Source: Bacillota bacterium (GTDB taxonomy: Bacteria > Bacillota > Sulfobacillia > JAJZYS01 > JAJYTV01). Taken from it: a stretch of 38,511 bases of DNA. This document shows, piece by piece, positions 16,680-24,666 of the stretch (the stretch's first letter is position 1; each line of letters starts with the position of its first letter). The notes under the pieces are model-generated. The model saw only the letters and a program-made list of their open reading frames with translations, searched no databases and had not been told where the DNA came from. The stretch covers positions 1-38,511 of the forward strand of contig JAJZAT010000029.1 of NCBI GenBank assembly GCA_021799275.1, read 5' to 3'. The translations under genes and the position numbers were made by a program.

Positions 16680-17727
16680 TCAGGGCTGACGTCCCGGAGC
16701 CAGCTCCACACGCACCCGCGGCAGACGACCGGGGTGCAGGCCCTGCAGGTAGCGCAGGAGCTCTTCGCGCACCAGCACCATGAGGTCCCAGCGGCTGCCG
16801 GAGTCCCTCGCGCTGAAGAGCGCCCGCATCTGCACCGCACGCTCGTCCATCTGCGTCACCTGCAGGTTCCAGACCTGGCCGTCCCAGAGGTCGGTCCCTT
16901 GGAGGATGCGGTGCAGCTCCCCCCCGCACCTCGCCAACCGGCACCTCGTAGTCGGCGTAGATGTGGATGTAGCCGAGCAGGTTGGCGCTCTTGTAGGTCC
17001 AGTTCTCCACGGGATTCTGCAGGAAGTAGCTGAGCGGCACGATGAGGCGCCTAAGATCCCAGACCCGGATCACGACGAAGGCCACGTCGATCTCCTCCAC
17101 GACGCCCCAGTCGCCCTGGACCACCACGACGTCGTCGATGCGGATCGGCTGCGTCAAAGCGATCTGCAGGCCCGCGATGATGTTGGTCAGGAGTGGCTGC
17201 GCGGCGAGGCCCGCGATCAGGCCGACGATGCCGGCCGACGCCAGCAGGCTCGCTCCGATCGCCCTGGCCTGCGGGAACGTCATGAGCATGGCCGAGGCGG
17301 TGATGACGAGGATCAGCACCACCGCGATGCGCTGCACCACCGTCGCGCGCGTGATGATGGTGCGGGCCCGCAGGTTGTCCGCCACGCCGACGTTCCAGCG
17401 GCTGGCCGCCACACGGGTCGCGACGACGCTCAGATCGATCAGGATCCAGCCGACCACCGCGATCGTGAACAGCGTCAGGACCTCGCCCAGGACCCGATCG
17501 AGCCCTGCCGGCAAGGCGACGGCCGGGTAGGTCAGGAGCAGCGCGACGGCGACCGCCACCCACCTTGTGGAGCGGCGCACCCCCTGGATCAGGCTGAGGT
17601 AGAAGACCGGCGCCTTCCGCCGTCCCATCGTCTCGAGCACCCGCCAGAGCAGCCAGTGGAGTGCGATCGCCAGGAGCGCCACCAGGATGAGCGTAGCGAT
17701 CGCGGGTGTCACCGCGGAGCCGGACAT
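16680..17727 (-). pseudogene. MscS-family mechanosensitive channel, frameshifted at a G7 run
   Basis: ATG 17727 begins a protein with four to five membrane helices. The MscS pore and beta domain follow (ASLLASAGIVGLIAGLAAQPLLTNIIAGLQIALTQPIRIDDVVVV, GDWGVVEEIDVAFVVIRVWDLRRLIVPLSYFLQNPVENWT). The frame runs to YADYEVPVGEVRG. There a run of seven G's on the minus strand (near 16919-16925) shifts it, and the C-terminal domain ELHRILQGTDLWDGQVWNLQVTQMDERAVQMRALFSA continues one frame away to the stop at 16680. With six G's the protein would be 348 residues, normal for YnaI/YbdG-like channels. The shift may be real decay, phase variation or a sequencing slip. All catalytic-core residues are otherwise intact, and there are no other lesions. 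Confidence 0.85.
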
Positions 17728-17758
17728 GGCGAAGACCTCCTTTCTTCAGGTCTTCGCC
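17728..17758 (-). promoter_or_regulatory. Perfect 11-bp hairpin abutting the mscS start codon
   Basis: On the minus strand GGCGAAGACCT (17758-17748) pairs with AGGTCTTCGCC (17738-17728), and the ATG begins at the next base. The nine-base loop and the first bases of the right arm hold the ribosome binding site AAAGGAGGT (17743-17735). Folded RNA would hide half of the site, suggesting control of translation. Confidence 0.5.
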
Positions 17759-17769
17759 TTCGGGTGGTC

Positions 17770-17790
17770 GAGGCCTGTCCGAGAGGCCTC
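17770..17790 (-). terminator. Hairpin after the glpD-like gene
   Basis: GAGGCCT (minus 17790-17784) pairs perfectly with AGGCCTC (17776-17770) over a seven-base loop, about 20 bases after the stop of the glycerol-3-phosphate-dehydrogenase-like gene. No T-tract follows, so termination is plausible but not certain. Confidence 0.4.
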
Positions 17791-17811
17791 CCCGTTGTCC
17801 TTCCGGTCCGC

Positions 17812-19440
17812 TCAGAGGGACAGGCGCCGCAGCTCCTCGAGGCGGTCGAGGTGGGCCTCCCGCCGGCAACCCTCCAACTGGCCTTCCACCTCCTCGGGCG
17901 TCCAGCCGAGGATCGGCGCGACGCGATCGGCCACCGGCCACAGGACCTCCCCGGGCTCCGAAAGGCCACCGAACCAGAGCAGGGCGCTGCGCCGGATCAG
18001 GAGATCCGCGAGCGTGAAAACGTCCTCGCGCTCCGCGAGGTAGTCGATCTCGCCCCAGAGTAGCGGGGCACCCGGTGCCACGGGCTCGAGACCGTCCGGC
18101 CGCCCGGCGGCATAGCGCATCAGCTCGCCGGCCGAGGGTCCGTGGCGCCCGATGATCTCCGCCGCCACCAAGCCGGTCACGGAGTACTCCCGGACAAGAT
18201 CGGCCGCGGCCCGTTCGGGGCTGAAGGCGGCGACGCCTTCCTCGGCTCGCCCACGCGGCGGACGCAGCCCCGCCTCGGCCAGGTGGCGCAGGGTGTCCGC
18301 GGCGACGCTGCGAAAGCCCGTGAGCTTGCCGCCCCTGACGCTGATCAGGCCATCGCGGCGCACCTCGATCGAGCGCTGGCGCGAGAGCTCGCGGGTATCC
18401 GCCTTCCCCTCCTGGGCAACGAGCGGGCGCACTCCCGCATAGACGGCCAAAAGGTCCCTGGGGCCGAGCCCGGCGGCGGGGAAGGCGGCGCGGGCGACCT
18501 GGAAGAGGTAGCGAACATCCTCATCCGGCACTTCCGGAAGTTCCGGGTTGCCGGTGTAGAGGCGGTCGGTGGTGCCAAGGTAGGTCACGGCGCCGCGCGG
18601 CACGGCGAACGTGTTGCCGCCGTCTGGCGCCGGCAGGGCCACCGCGTGCCTGAGCGGCAGCCTATGGTGCGGGAAGACGAGGTGGCAGCCGCGCCCCAGC
18701 ACCACCTCCGTACCTTCGGGATCCACCTCGCCGGTCCAGGGACCGGCGGCATTGATCGCCGCACGCGTACGGACCGTCACGGTATCGCCGGTTTCCCGGT
18801 CCTCGAGGTCCACCCGGCCGCCCTTCGGCGTTAGATCGAGCCGCCCTGCCCGCACGCGGCTCAAAGCGACCGCTCCGGCGGCCCGCGCGGCCTCGACCAC
18901 CGTGTAGACGAGCCGGGCGTCGTCCGTGCGGGCCTCGAAGTAGCGGACGCCCCCCGCCAGATCCTCTGCGGCCAGGCCCCCTTCGAGGGCCAGCACGCCC
19001 TCCGGGCCTAGCATGCGCCGGCGGTGCCGCGGCTCGACACCCGTGAGGTGGTCGTAGAGCCAGACCCCCGCTCCGAGGGCCCAGAGCGGCATGCCGCGCC
19101 TGCGGTAGACGGGGATGAGGAACGGTAACGGCCGCACGAGGTGCGGCCACAGCCGCTCGAGCACTTCCCGTTCGTGCCCGACCTCCCGCACCAGGCGCAC
19201 CTCGCCGTGTGGCAGGTAGCGCAGGCCGCCGTGGACCAGCTTGGACGAGCGTGAGGAGGTGCCGCCGGCCCAGTCCCGTTCCTCGACGAGGAGCGTCGAG
19301 AACCCGTGCAAGGCCGCCTGCCAGGCGATGCCCGCGCCGGTGATGCCCCCACCGATCACGACCACGTCGAAGCCGCCGCCGCGAAGCGCCGCCCAGTCCT
19401 GACGCCGGCGCTGGCGCCAGAGCGGCTCACCGCCGGCCAT
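17812..19440 (-). CDS. FAD-dependent glycerol-3-phosphate dehydrogenase (GlpD-like)
   Basis: A 542-residue flavoprotein of the GlpD/DAO family, which oxidises glycerol-3-phosphate to dihydroxyacetone phosphate and passes electrons to quinone at the membrane. Seen: FDVVVIGGGITGAGIAWQAA (FAD dinucleotide loop near residue 27), GGTSSRSSKLVHGGLRYL (the GlpD signature), INAAGPWTGEV, TYLGTTDR and YAGVRPLV. The C-terminal helical domain (LVREYSVTGLVAAEIIGRHG, EIDYLAEREDVFTLADLLIRRSAL) is typical of full-length GlpD. ATG 19440 overlaps the preceding stop as TGATG. An open frame to 19860 upstream is a shadow of that gene. No glycerol kinase or facilitator is adjacent; its partner is an AGPS-like enzyme. 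Confidence 0.92.
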   Translation of the reverse strand: MAGGEPLWRQRRRQDWAALRGGGFDVVVIGGGITGAGIAWQAALHGFSTLLVEERDWAGGTSSRSSKLVHGGLRYLPHGEVRLVREVGHEREVLERLWPHLVRPLPFLIPVYRRRGMPLWALGAGVWLYDHLTGVEPRHRRRMLGPEGVLALEGGLAAEDLAGGVRYFEARTDDARLVYTVVEAARAAGAVALSRVRAGRLDLTPKGGRVDLEDRETGDTVTVRTRAAINAAGPWTGEVDPEGTEVVLGRGCHLVFPHHRLPLRHAVALPAPDGGNTFAVPRGAVTYLGTTDRLYTGNPELPEVPDEDVRYLFQVARAAFPAAGLGPRDLLAVYAGVRPLVAQEGKADTRELSRQRSIEVRRDGLISVRGGKLTGFRSVAADTLRHLAEAGLRPPRGRAEEGVAAFSPERAAADLVREYSVTGLVAAEIIGRHGPSAGELMRYAAGRPDGLEPVAPGAPLLWGEIDYLAEREDVFTLADLLIRRSALLWFGGLSEPGEVLWPVADRVAPILGWTPEEVEGQLEGCRREAHLDRLEELRRLSL

Positions 19441-20837
19441 CAGTCCGGCCAGAGGGCCCCAGGGTTTAAAAGGCGCCCGGGATCGAGCGCCGCCCGCAGC
19501 CGCTCGAGGAGATCGAGTTCCCCCTGCCGTTCGCGCCAGGTCCAGGTCTGGCGCATCCGTCCGACACCATGGTGATGGCCAACGCTCGCCCCCTCTCGCG
19601 CCACGGCGCTGAGCAGGGCGTCCCAGACGCGGGTCTGGAGTTCCGCCGCGTCGCCCTTGGGCAGCGGGACCGCCGCGAACGTGAAATAGAGGCTCGCGCC
19701 CGTCGCCTCGGCGTGGGCCGCGTGACCGAAGACCGCCACCACCTCCGGTACCGCGCGGACGGCGGCGATCGCGGCCTCGTAAGCCGCCCCGAGCCGGCTC
19801 CAGGTGGCGCCGCACTCGACGGTGTCGACGAGGACGCCTGCGGAGAGATAGCGGTCCCACTCGGACACGTCGTTGCGCGTCTCGAGCCAGTGCCGGGCGA
19901 TCTCGCCGCCAAGGGGCCGGCCACCGAACTCGCGGCCCATCCGGTCCGCCGCCGCAACGCCGCCCGCGGCCACCTCCCCGGGCCCCAGGCAGGAAAGCAG
20001 CAGGAGAGCGCCCACCCCTTCGTCCGGCATGAGACCGGGAAAGCCATGCAGCGCGTCGTCGCGGTCGTAGAGCCGGACCACGCCGAGCGGCAGCCCAGCC
20101 CGCGTCAGCCCCCGCATGGCCTCAAGACCCTGCGCAAAGCCATCAAAGGCGTACGCGCGAAACTTCTCGGCCTCCGGCAGAGGCCACGCGGCGAACGTCA
20201 CGGACGTGAGCACGCCGAGCGTGCCTTCGCCGCCGAGCAGCAAAGGCGCGATCTCCGGACCGAGCGCCCGCCGCGGCGGGCGGCCGAGATGGAGCAGCTC
20301 TCCATCCGCCGTCACCACGTCGAGCCCCACGACCATCTGCTCGATGCTGCCGTAGCGCGTCGAGTACTGGCCGCAGCTGCGCGTCGCGACGAGACCGCCG
20401 ACGCTCGCGAGGCCGATCGACTGCGGATAGTGCCCGGTCGTCAAGCCGTACGAACGAAGCCGCTCCTCGAGCCTTGCGAGGATGCAGCCGGCCTCCACGA
20501 CCACGACACCGCTCTCGACGTCGACCGGACCGATCGCGTCCATCGGGCGCAAGTCGAGCACGATCGCGTCCGGCCCCGCCTCCACGCCGCCGACGACGCC
20601 GGAGCCGCCACCGCGCGCAACCACCTTGAGCCCTCTGCCTGACGCAAACCTCAGGACCGTCTGGACGTCCTGAGGCCTCCGGGCGTGCACCACGGCCGCC
20701 GGCAGAGGCATCGCCTCACCGCGCAGGGCGCGCATCTGCCGCACCGGGCTCAGATCCCCGGCAACCTCCGCCCTGGCGACTTCATCAAGCTCCACCTGTC
20801 CCGGCAGGAGCCCCAGCAGCTCCTCCCTCCACGCCAT
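19440..20837 (-). CDS. FAD-linked oxidase, alkyl-dihydroxyacetonephosphate-synthase-like
   Basis: A 465-residue VAO/PCMH-type flavoprotein. The FAD_binding_4 domain is clear: VVHARRPQDVQTVLRFA, then VARGGGSGVVGG, and the stretch PQSIGLASVGGLVATRSCGQYSTRYGSIEQMVVGL. The triple-His motif GHHHGVGRMR (His 421-423) near the C-terminus is characteristic of alkylglycerone-phosphate synthase (AGPS), which swaps the acyl group of acyl-DHAP for a fatty alcohol to make ether lipids. Related bacterial flavoproteins instead oxidise D-lactate or glycolate, so function is not proven. ATG 20837 has AAGGAGG ten bases upstream. It is coupled to the GlpD-like gene, whose product is dihydroxyacetone phosphate, supporting a glycerolipid role. 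Confidence 0.82.
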   Translation of the reverse strand: MAWREELLGLLPGQVELDEVARAEVAGDLSPVRQMRALRGEAMPLPAAVVHARRPQDVQTVLRFASGRGLKVVARGGGSGVVGGVEAGPDAIVLDLRPMDAIGPVDVESGVVVVEAGCILARLEERLRSYGLTTGHYPQSIGLASVGGLVATRSCGQYSTRYGSIEQMVVGLDVVTADGELLHLGRPPRRALGPEIAPLLLGGEGTLGVLTSVTFAAWPLPEAEKFRAYAFDGFAQGLEAMRGLTRAGLPLGVVRLYDRDDALHGFPGLMPDEGVGALLLLSCLGPGEVAAGGVAAADRMGREFGGRPLGGEIARHWLETRNDVSEWDRYLSAGVLVDTVECGATWSRLGAAYEAAIAAVRAVPEVVAVFGHAAHAEATGASLYFTFAAVPLPKGDAAELQTRVWDALLSAVAREGASVGHHHGVGRMRQTWTWRERQGELDLLERLRAALDPGRLLNPGALWPD

Positions 20838-20854
20838 GGCGGCATCGCCTCCTT

Positions 20855-20874
20855 GCGTACAGAATACTGTACGC
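20855..20874. promoter_or_regulatory. Perfect palindrome upstream of the AGPS-GlpD operon
   Basis: GCGTACAG (20855-20862) and CTGTACGC (20867-20874) are perfect inverted repeats around AATA. The site lies 17 bases before the AGPS-like start codon and 51 bases after the stop of the YhfZ-like regulator gene. TATTCT within it, read on the minus strand, could be a -10 element. It is a good candidate operator for the neighbouring regulator. Confidence 0.6.
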
Positions 20875-20925
20875 TGTCGGCCATGCCTATCGCCTTCCGG
20901 CCCATCCTATGCCAGGGTGTTGCGG

Positions 20926-21861
20926 CTACTCGCTCGGCTCGCGCCGGCCGGACAGCACATCCTCCTGGATCGCCTGGATCCGATCGGGCAAGAGCGCCTG
21001 CCCGAGCAGGGCCCTCGCGGCGCGGTCTTCCGGCCGCAGCAGCAGCACGGCCCGGTCGGCGCCGGCCGGCAGGTCGCGATCGATCGGCAGGAGACGCAGA
21101 CCCGGATGGCCGGGCAGGACATCCTCGGGCCAGACGACGGCGTCCACCTCGCCCGAGGCCACCGCGCCCTGCATGCGCAGGTAGGGCACGTCCACGAACT
21201 CGGCCGTCACCCCCTGCGGCACAAGCTGCCGCGGCAGCTCGGACTGGTCCGTGGAGGTGGGGTCGGTGCCGATGCGAATCTCCTCGGGCCACGGCCGGAA
21301 GTCCTGGCGGACGAGCCAGCCCTGGCCGGCCGCGTAGCTCTCGGGACCGAGCACGCAAAGTTCCTCGCACTCGGCGCCGCGCGCCCGCCCTTCGGCGGCT
21401 GCCAGGGCGGAGACGACGGCGAGATCCGCGCGTCCCGCGCAGAGCGCCTCGATGCGGCTGCGCGCGCCGCGCATGTAGGCAAGGCTATGGTCGACAGGGC
21501 TCTGGCGCAAGAGTTCCGCGAAAGCCGTCGCAAGGCCCATCACACGGCGGGAATAGGGGAAGGGGAGCAGCAGCATCAGTCCGCGGCGACCGGCCGCACG
21601 CCAGAGCGCCGCGGGATCGCAGGCGATGAGGCGACTGGCCGACGGCCCGCGCGCATCGATGGCCAGCCCCGCCTCGGCGCGCAGGAGATCGAGCGCCGCC
21701 TGCACGGTGCCTCGCCCGACCTCGAACCGTGCCGAGAACTGGGCGATGCTGGGGATCTCGTCGCCAGGACTCAGCTGGAGCAGCAGGATGGCCAGCTCCT
21801 GCATGACCTGGCCGCGCTTGAGCAGATAGCTCAGCTTCGGTGGCCCCCTTTCCCTGAGCAT
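20926..21861 (-). CDS. YhfZ-like regulator: GntR-type HTH plus substrate-binding-like domain
   Basis: A 311-residue protein. The N-terminal winged helix reads ELAILLLQLSPGDEIPSIAQF, then SARFEVGRGTVQAALDLL, the GntR/YhfZ pattern. After residue ~90 comes a domain resembling periplasmic binding proteins (GLMLLLPFPYSRRVMGLATAFAELL, ADLAVVSALAA, IRIGTDPTSTDQSEL, EVDAVVWPEDV), as in E. coli YhfZ, so a small metabolite is probably sensed. ATG 21861 gives the normal family N-terminus; the open frame begins earlier at GTG 21951, which lacks a ribosome binding site. It lies 88 bases upstream of the AGPS-like gene on the same strand and probably controls that operon through the palindrome between them. 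Confidence 0.75.
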   Translation of the reverse strand: MLRERGPPKLSYLLKRGQVMQELAILLLQLSPGDEIPSIAQFSARFEVGRGTVQAALDLLRAEAGLAIDARGPSASRLIACDPAALWRAAGRRGLMLLLPFPYSRRVMGLATAFAELLRQSPVDHSLAYMRGARSRIEALCAGRADLAVVSALAAAEGRARGAECEELCVLGPESYAAGQGWLVRQDFRPWPEEIRIGTDPTSTDQSELPRQLVPQGVTAEFVDVPYLRMQGAVASGEVDAVVWPEDVLPGHPGLRLLPIDRDLPAGADRAVLLLRPEDRAARALLGQALLPDRIQAIQEDVLSGRREPSE

Positions 21862-21967
21862 TCGGCCGCTGGGACCTGGGCTCCTCTCGCGCCCGCGGAG
21901 GAGACCTCCCCCCGGCTGGCCAATCCTGTTTGCTGATAGGGAGCCGCCCACGAAGGAGCGTCGGACG

Positions 21968-22702
21968 TTGCGTCACAGCGTATTGATCCCGACCACCCGG
22001 CCCGATCTCCTGCCGCGCGCCCTGAGATCCCTCGAAACGCAGACGGTGGCGCCCGCGGAAGTGCTGGTGCTGCACGACGGCGGGCCGCCGCTCGATCTCG
22101 GCGACTGGCCGTTCCCGGTGCGGAGCTTCGGCGTTCAGCCGCGCCTCGGGCCGTCCCTCGCCCGCAATATGCTGGCGGCGGCGGCCCGCGAGGAGCAGCT
22201 GGCGTTTCTGGATGACGACGACGAATGGCTGCCCCGGCACCTCGCCCACCTGGGCGAAGGAGCCTTGGATGGCCTCGTGTTCACCGACGCCCTGCTGCAG
22301 CACGAGGGCGAAGGCTGGACGCGCCCCTTCGCCTTCCGCTTCACGCCGCAACTTTTGCGCCGCACCAACCCCATCATTCTTTCCACGGTGAGTGTGAGCC
22401 GTTCGGCCTTCTGGCGCGTGGGCGGGTTCGATCCGTCGCTTGGGCGCTATGAGGCCTGGGATCTCTTCCTGCGTCTGCAGGACGCCGGGGTGCCGCTGCG
22501 CCGCAGGGCCGGCGCCGACGTGCGCTACCGCTTCTCGGGGCGTTCCTTGACGGCGGACGACGAGGCCATGGCGGAGGCATTCTCGGCGTTTTGTTTGCGC
22601 CACCAGCTCGAGATCGCCCGCAAGAGCTTCGCGAGCATGCTGGACGATCCGGATCTCTTGCATGTCCGCGACGACGGCGTCACGGAGGACAGCGACCCTT
22701 GA
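21968..22702 (+). CDS. Glycosyltransferase family 2 protein
   Basis: A 244-residue GT-A fold enzyme. SVLIPTTRPDLLPRALRSLETQT is the nucleotide-sugar-binding start. LAFLDDDDEWLPRHL carries the DxD metal motif, and GGFDPSLGRYEAWDLFLRL is the family's acceptor-side motif. It transfers a sugar from a nucleotide sugar to an unknown acceptor at the inner face of the membrane; no membrane segment is visible. TTG 21968 follows AAGGAG by nine bases. The gene diverges from the YhfZ-like regulator and is followed in the same direction by two more genes. Confidence 0.87.
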   Translation: MRHSVLIPTTRPDLLPRALRSLETQTVAPAEVLVLHDGGPPLDLGDWPFPVRSFGVQPRLGPSLARNMLAAAAREEQLAFLDDDDEWLPRHLAHLGEGALDGLVFTDALLQHEGEGWTRPFAFRFTPQLLRRTNPIILSTVSVSRSAFWRVGGFDPSLGRYEAWDLFLRLQDAGVPLRRRAGADVRYRFSGRSLTADDEAMAEAFSAFCLRHQLEIARKSFASMLDDPDLLHVRDDGVTEDSDP

Positions 22703-22773
22703 GAGATGGCATGCGCCGCAGGCCTGGCTGACTCCGTGCACGCCGAAGCTGCCCGGCCGGGAGGAGGATGCTT

Positions 22774-23592
22774 GTGGTCGATTCGGCACTGGCGCGGGCC
22801 GCCGACTTCGTCCGCCGCGCGGGCGGCCCTGCGCAGCGGGCGCGTCTCGAGCATCTCCTGGGCGGTACGCCGCAGGCATCGGACGCGGCGGCACTGCTGG
22901 CGGCAAGCCGGCCCGACGGCGGCTTCGCTCCACCGTGGTCGCCCGACTACAGCAGCGTCGACGCCACCTGCTACCGTCTGGCGCAGGCGGAGGAGGCCGG
23001 TCTCGGGCCGGGCCGGCCGGAACTCTCGGACGTCATGGCGTTTCTCTTGCGCCGACAGCGCGGCGACGGTGCCTGGGAGGAGGATCTCGCGCAGGCGGCT
23101 CGCGCCCCCAGGTGGGCGAAACCGGGAGATGCCATGGCCCGGGCCTACCTGACCGCGAACGCGGGCCTCTGGGTGCTGCGCGGCGGGGCCCAGGACGCCG
23201 CGGAACGGGCGGTGCAATTCCTGAGCGACAAGGTCGATGCGCACGGCGCCATCCCGTCGTTCCTGCACGCCAACTGGCTCGCTGCGGCCCTCTTCTGGGG
23301 CGCAGGTGACCGGGAGACCGCGGAGCGGCTGATGGCGTACCTCCTGCGGCGCATCGCCGACATCTCCGCGAGCGGCCTCGCCTGGATGATCGTCAGCCTG
23401 CTCGGCGTCGGCGTGGGCCACGGCCACCCGCTGATCGCCGAGGCGCGCAGGACATTGTTCCAGTACCAGAGGGAAGATGGCGCGTTCCCGAGCGAAGACG
23501 GCCCGGCGCACGACGTCGACTCCACCCTTGCGGCCGTGCACGCTTTGGCCCTCGCATCACGCCGGCCTGACGGCGCTCCATCTGCACCATGA
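22774..23592 (+). CDS. Prenyltransferase/squalene-cyclase-like alpha-toroid protein
   Basis: A 272-residue protein built of repeats like those of terpene cyclases and protein prenyltransferases: DGGFAPPWSPDYSSVDATCYRL, GDGAWEEDLAQAARAP, DAHGAIPSFLHANWLAAALFW and EDGAFPSEDGPAHDVDSTLAAVHAL. The Gly-rich turn plus following helix is the QW-type unit. It is less than half the length of squalene-hopene cyclase and lacks a clear DxDD cyclase motif, so it is more likely a single alpha/alpha domain of unknown role. GTG 22774 has GAGGAGG six bases upstream; ATG 22768 touches that site. It sits between a glycosyltransferase and a lipoprotein gene in the same direction. Confidence 0.7.
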   Translation: MVDSALARAADFVRRAGGPAQRARLEHLLGGTPQASDAAALLAASRPDGGFAPPWSPDYSSVDATCYRLAQAEEAGLGPGRPELSDVMAFLLRRQRGDGAWEEDLAQAARAPRWAKPGDAMARAYLTANAGLWVLRGGAQDAAERAVQFLSDKVDAHGAIPSFLHANWLAAALFWGAGDRETAERLMAYLLRRIADISASGLAWMIVSLLGVGVGHGHPLIAEARRTLFQYQREDGAFPSEDGPAHDVDSTLAAVHALALASRRPDGAPSAP

Positions 23593-23646
23593 CAGGGCAA
23601 GGTCCCGAAGCGCCACGCACGTCGGCTCGAGAGGGATGGCACAGAG

Positions 23647-23988
23647 GTGGCGAGAACGGCAAGGTTGATGGCGATTCTGCTGCTCGGCGTGCTGCTCGCA
23701 GCCTGCGGCTCGCCTTCCGGGCTGTCGCCCGCGGCGCACCGGCAGCTCGACGGACAGGTTCTTGGCTGGGGACCGTACCTCTACAAGCTGACGACCACGG
23801 TGGTGCCGTCCACGGAACTCGGGAAGAAGCTGGGCAGCGCGGTGTACCACGGGCGGGTGGCCGCCGGGTTCACCATCTACCAGATCAAGGTGCATGGCAG
23901 GGTGCTACGCGACGCTCTGGCCTTCTCCTTCGCCGGTGACGGGCCAGCGTTCAAGGCGGTAAGGGTGCGTGGTCCCACAAGCCCGTAG
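23647..23988 (+). CDS. Small lipoprotein of unknown function
   Basis: A 113-residue protein with a classical lipoprotein signal: a positively charged start (MARTARL), a hydrophobic core and the lipobox LLAAC with Cys at residue 20. The mature part has about 93 residues and includes LDGQVLGWGPYLYKLTTTVVPSTELGKKLG and VAAGFTIYQIKVHG. No family is recognised. The start is GTG 23647, 54 bases after the preceding stop; ATG 23668 would shorten the signal to 13 residues before the Cys. It lies last in the plus-strand trio and converges on a Nudix gene. Confidence 0.7.
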   Translation: MARTARLMAILLLGVLLAACGSPSGLSPAAHRQLDGQVLGWGPYLYKLTTTVVPSTELGKKLGSAVYHGRVAAGFTIYQIKVHGRVLRDALAFSFAGDGPAFKAVRVRGPTSP

Positions 23989-24040
23989 GAATCGCCGACA
24001 GGAGGTACCTGCCTGCGTCCGCCACGCGCGACCGGGTCCG

Positions 24041-24616
24041 TCACTCGGGTGACCGCTCGCCTGCGCAGCGGCAGTCTGTCCCGCTCTTGTATCGGTGCCA
24101 TGCGGCCAGGCTTCCCGCCCGCCGTGGATCGATGGCGGGAAACTCCGCTTCCGCATAGACGCGAACGTTTCCCTCCTCGCTCTGCCGAAGACGGCCGCCA
24201 ACCGCTTGGACGACGTAGAAGAACGTGACGATGTCGCCCGGGTATGCCGCAGCCGCAAGATACCGCCAGCCGAGAAAGCGCAGGATTACCGTATCGAGTC
24301 CCGTCTCTTCCCGGACCTCTCGGATGGCCGCCTCTTCGGGTGACTCCCCGTACTCGACATGGCCGCCCGGTAGCGCAGCCGGGGCATCCACAGGCGCTCC
24401 GGGAGGCAGAAGGGCCACGATGCCGCCGGGGGTGCGCACCACCACGTTGACGCCCATGACGGGCCGGGGGAAGTGTACGAAGCCGCACCCGGGACACGAC
24501 GCGCGCATGATGCCGTCGCTTCCGGCCTTCGCCATAAGAGCCATCCGACAGTGCGGGCAGTACTTGTACCTCAGTTCCGGCAGCAGGCGCGGGTGGTAAA
24601 CGTCCAGGGCTGGCAC
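24041..24616 (-). CDS. Nudix hydrolase with N-terminal zinc ribbon
   Basis: A 191-residue protein. Two CxxC knuckles (YCPHC and SCPGCGF) form a zinc ribbon like those of NADH-pyrophosphatase-type Nudix proteins. The Nudix box follows, with GGHVEYGE, then EEAAIREVREETGL matching Gx5Ex7REUxEExGU. It hydrolyses a nucleoside diphosphate linked to another group, using Mg2+. The C-terminal tail (WHRYKSGTDCRCAGERSPE) has two more cysteines. GTG 24616 touches its GGAGGA, so the start is not fully certain. It is 50 bases downstream of another Nudix gene and probably shares its transcript. Confidence 0.85.
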   Translation of the reverse strand: MPALDVYHPRLLPELRYKYCPHCRMALMAKAGSDGIMRASCPGCGFVHFPRPVMGVNVVVRTPGGIVALLPPGAPVDAPAALPGGHVEYGESPEEAAIREVREETGLDTVILRFLGWRYLAAAAYPGDIVTFFYVVQAVGGRLRQSEEGNVRVYAEAEFPAIDPRRAGSLAAWHRYKSGTDCRCAGERSPE

Positions 24617-24666
24617 TCCTCCTTCACGAGGGTCCGGGTGTGCGCGTCCAAAAGCCGGCGCAGGAG

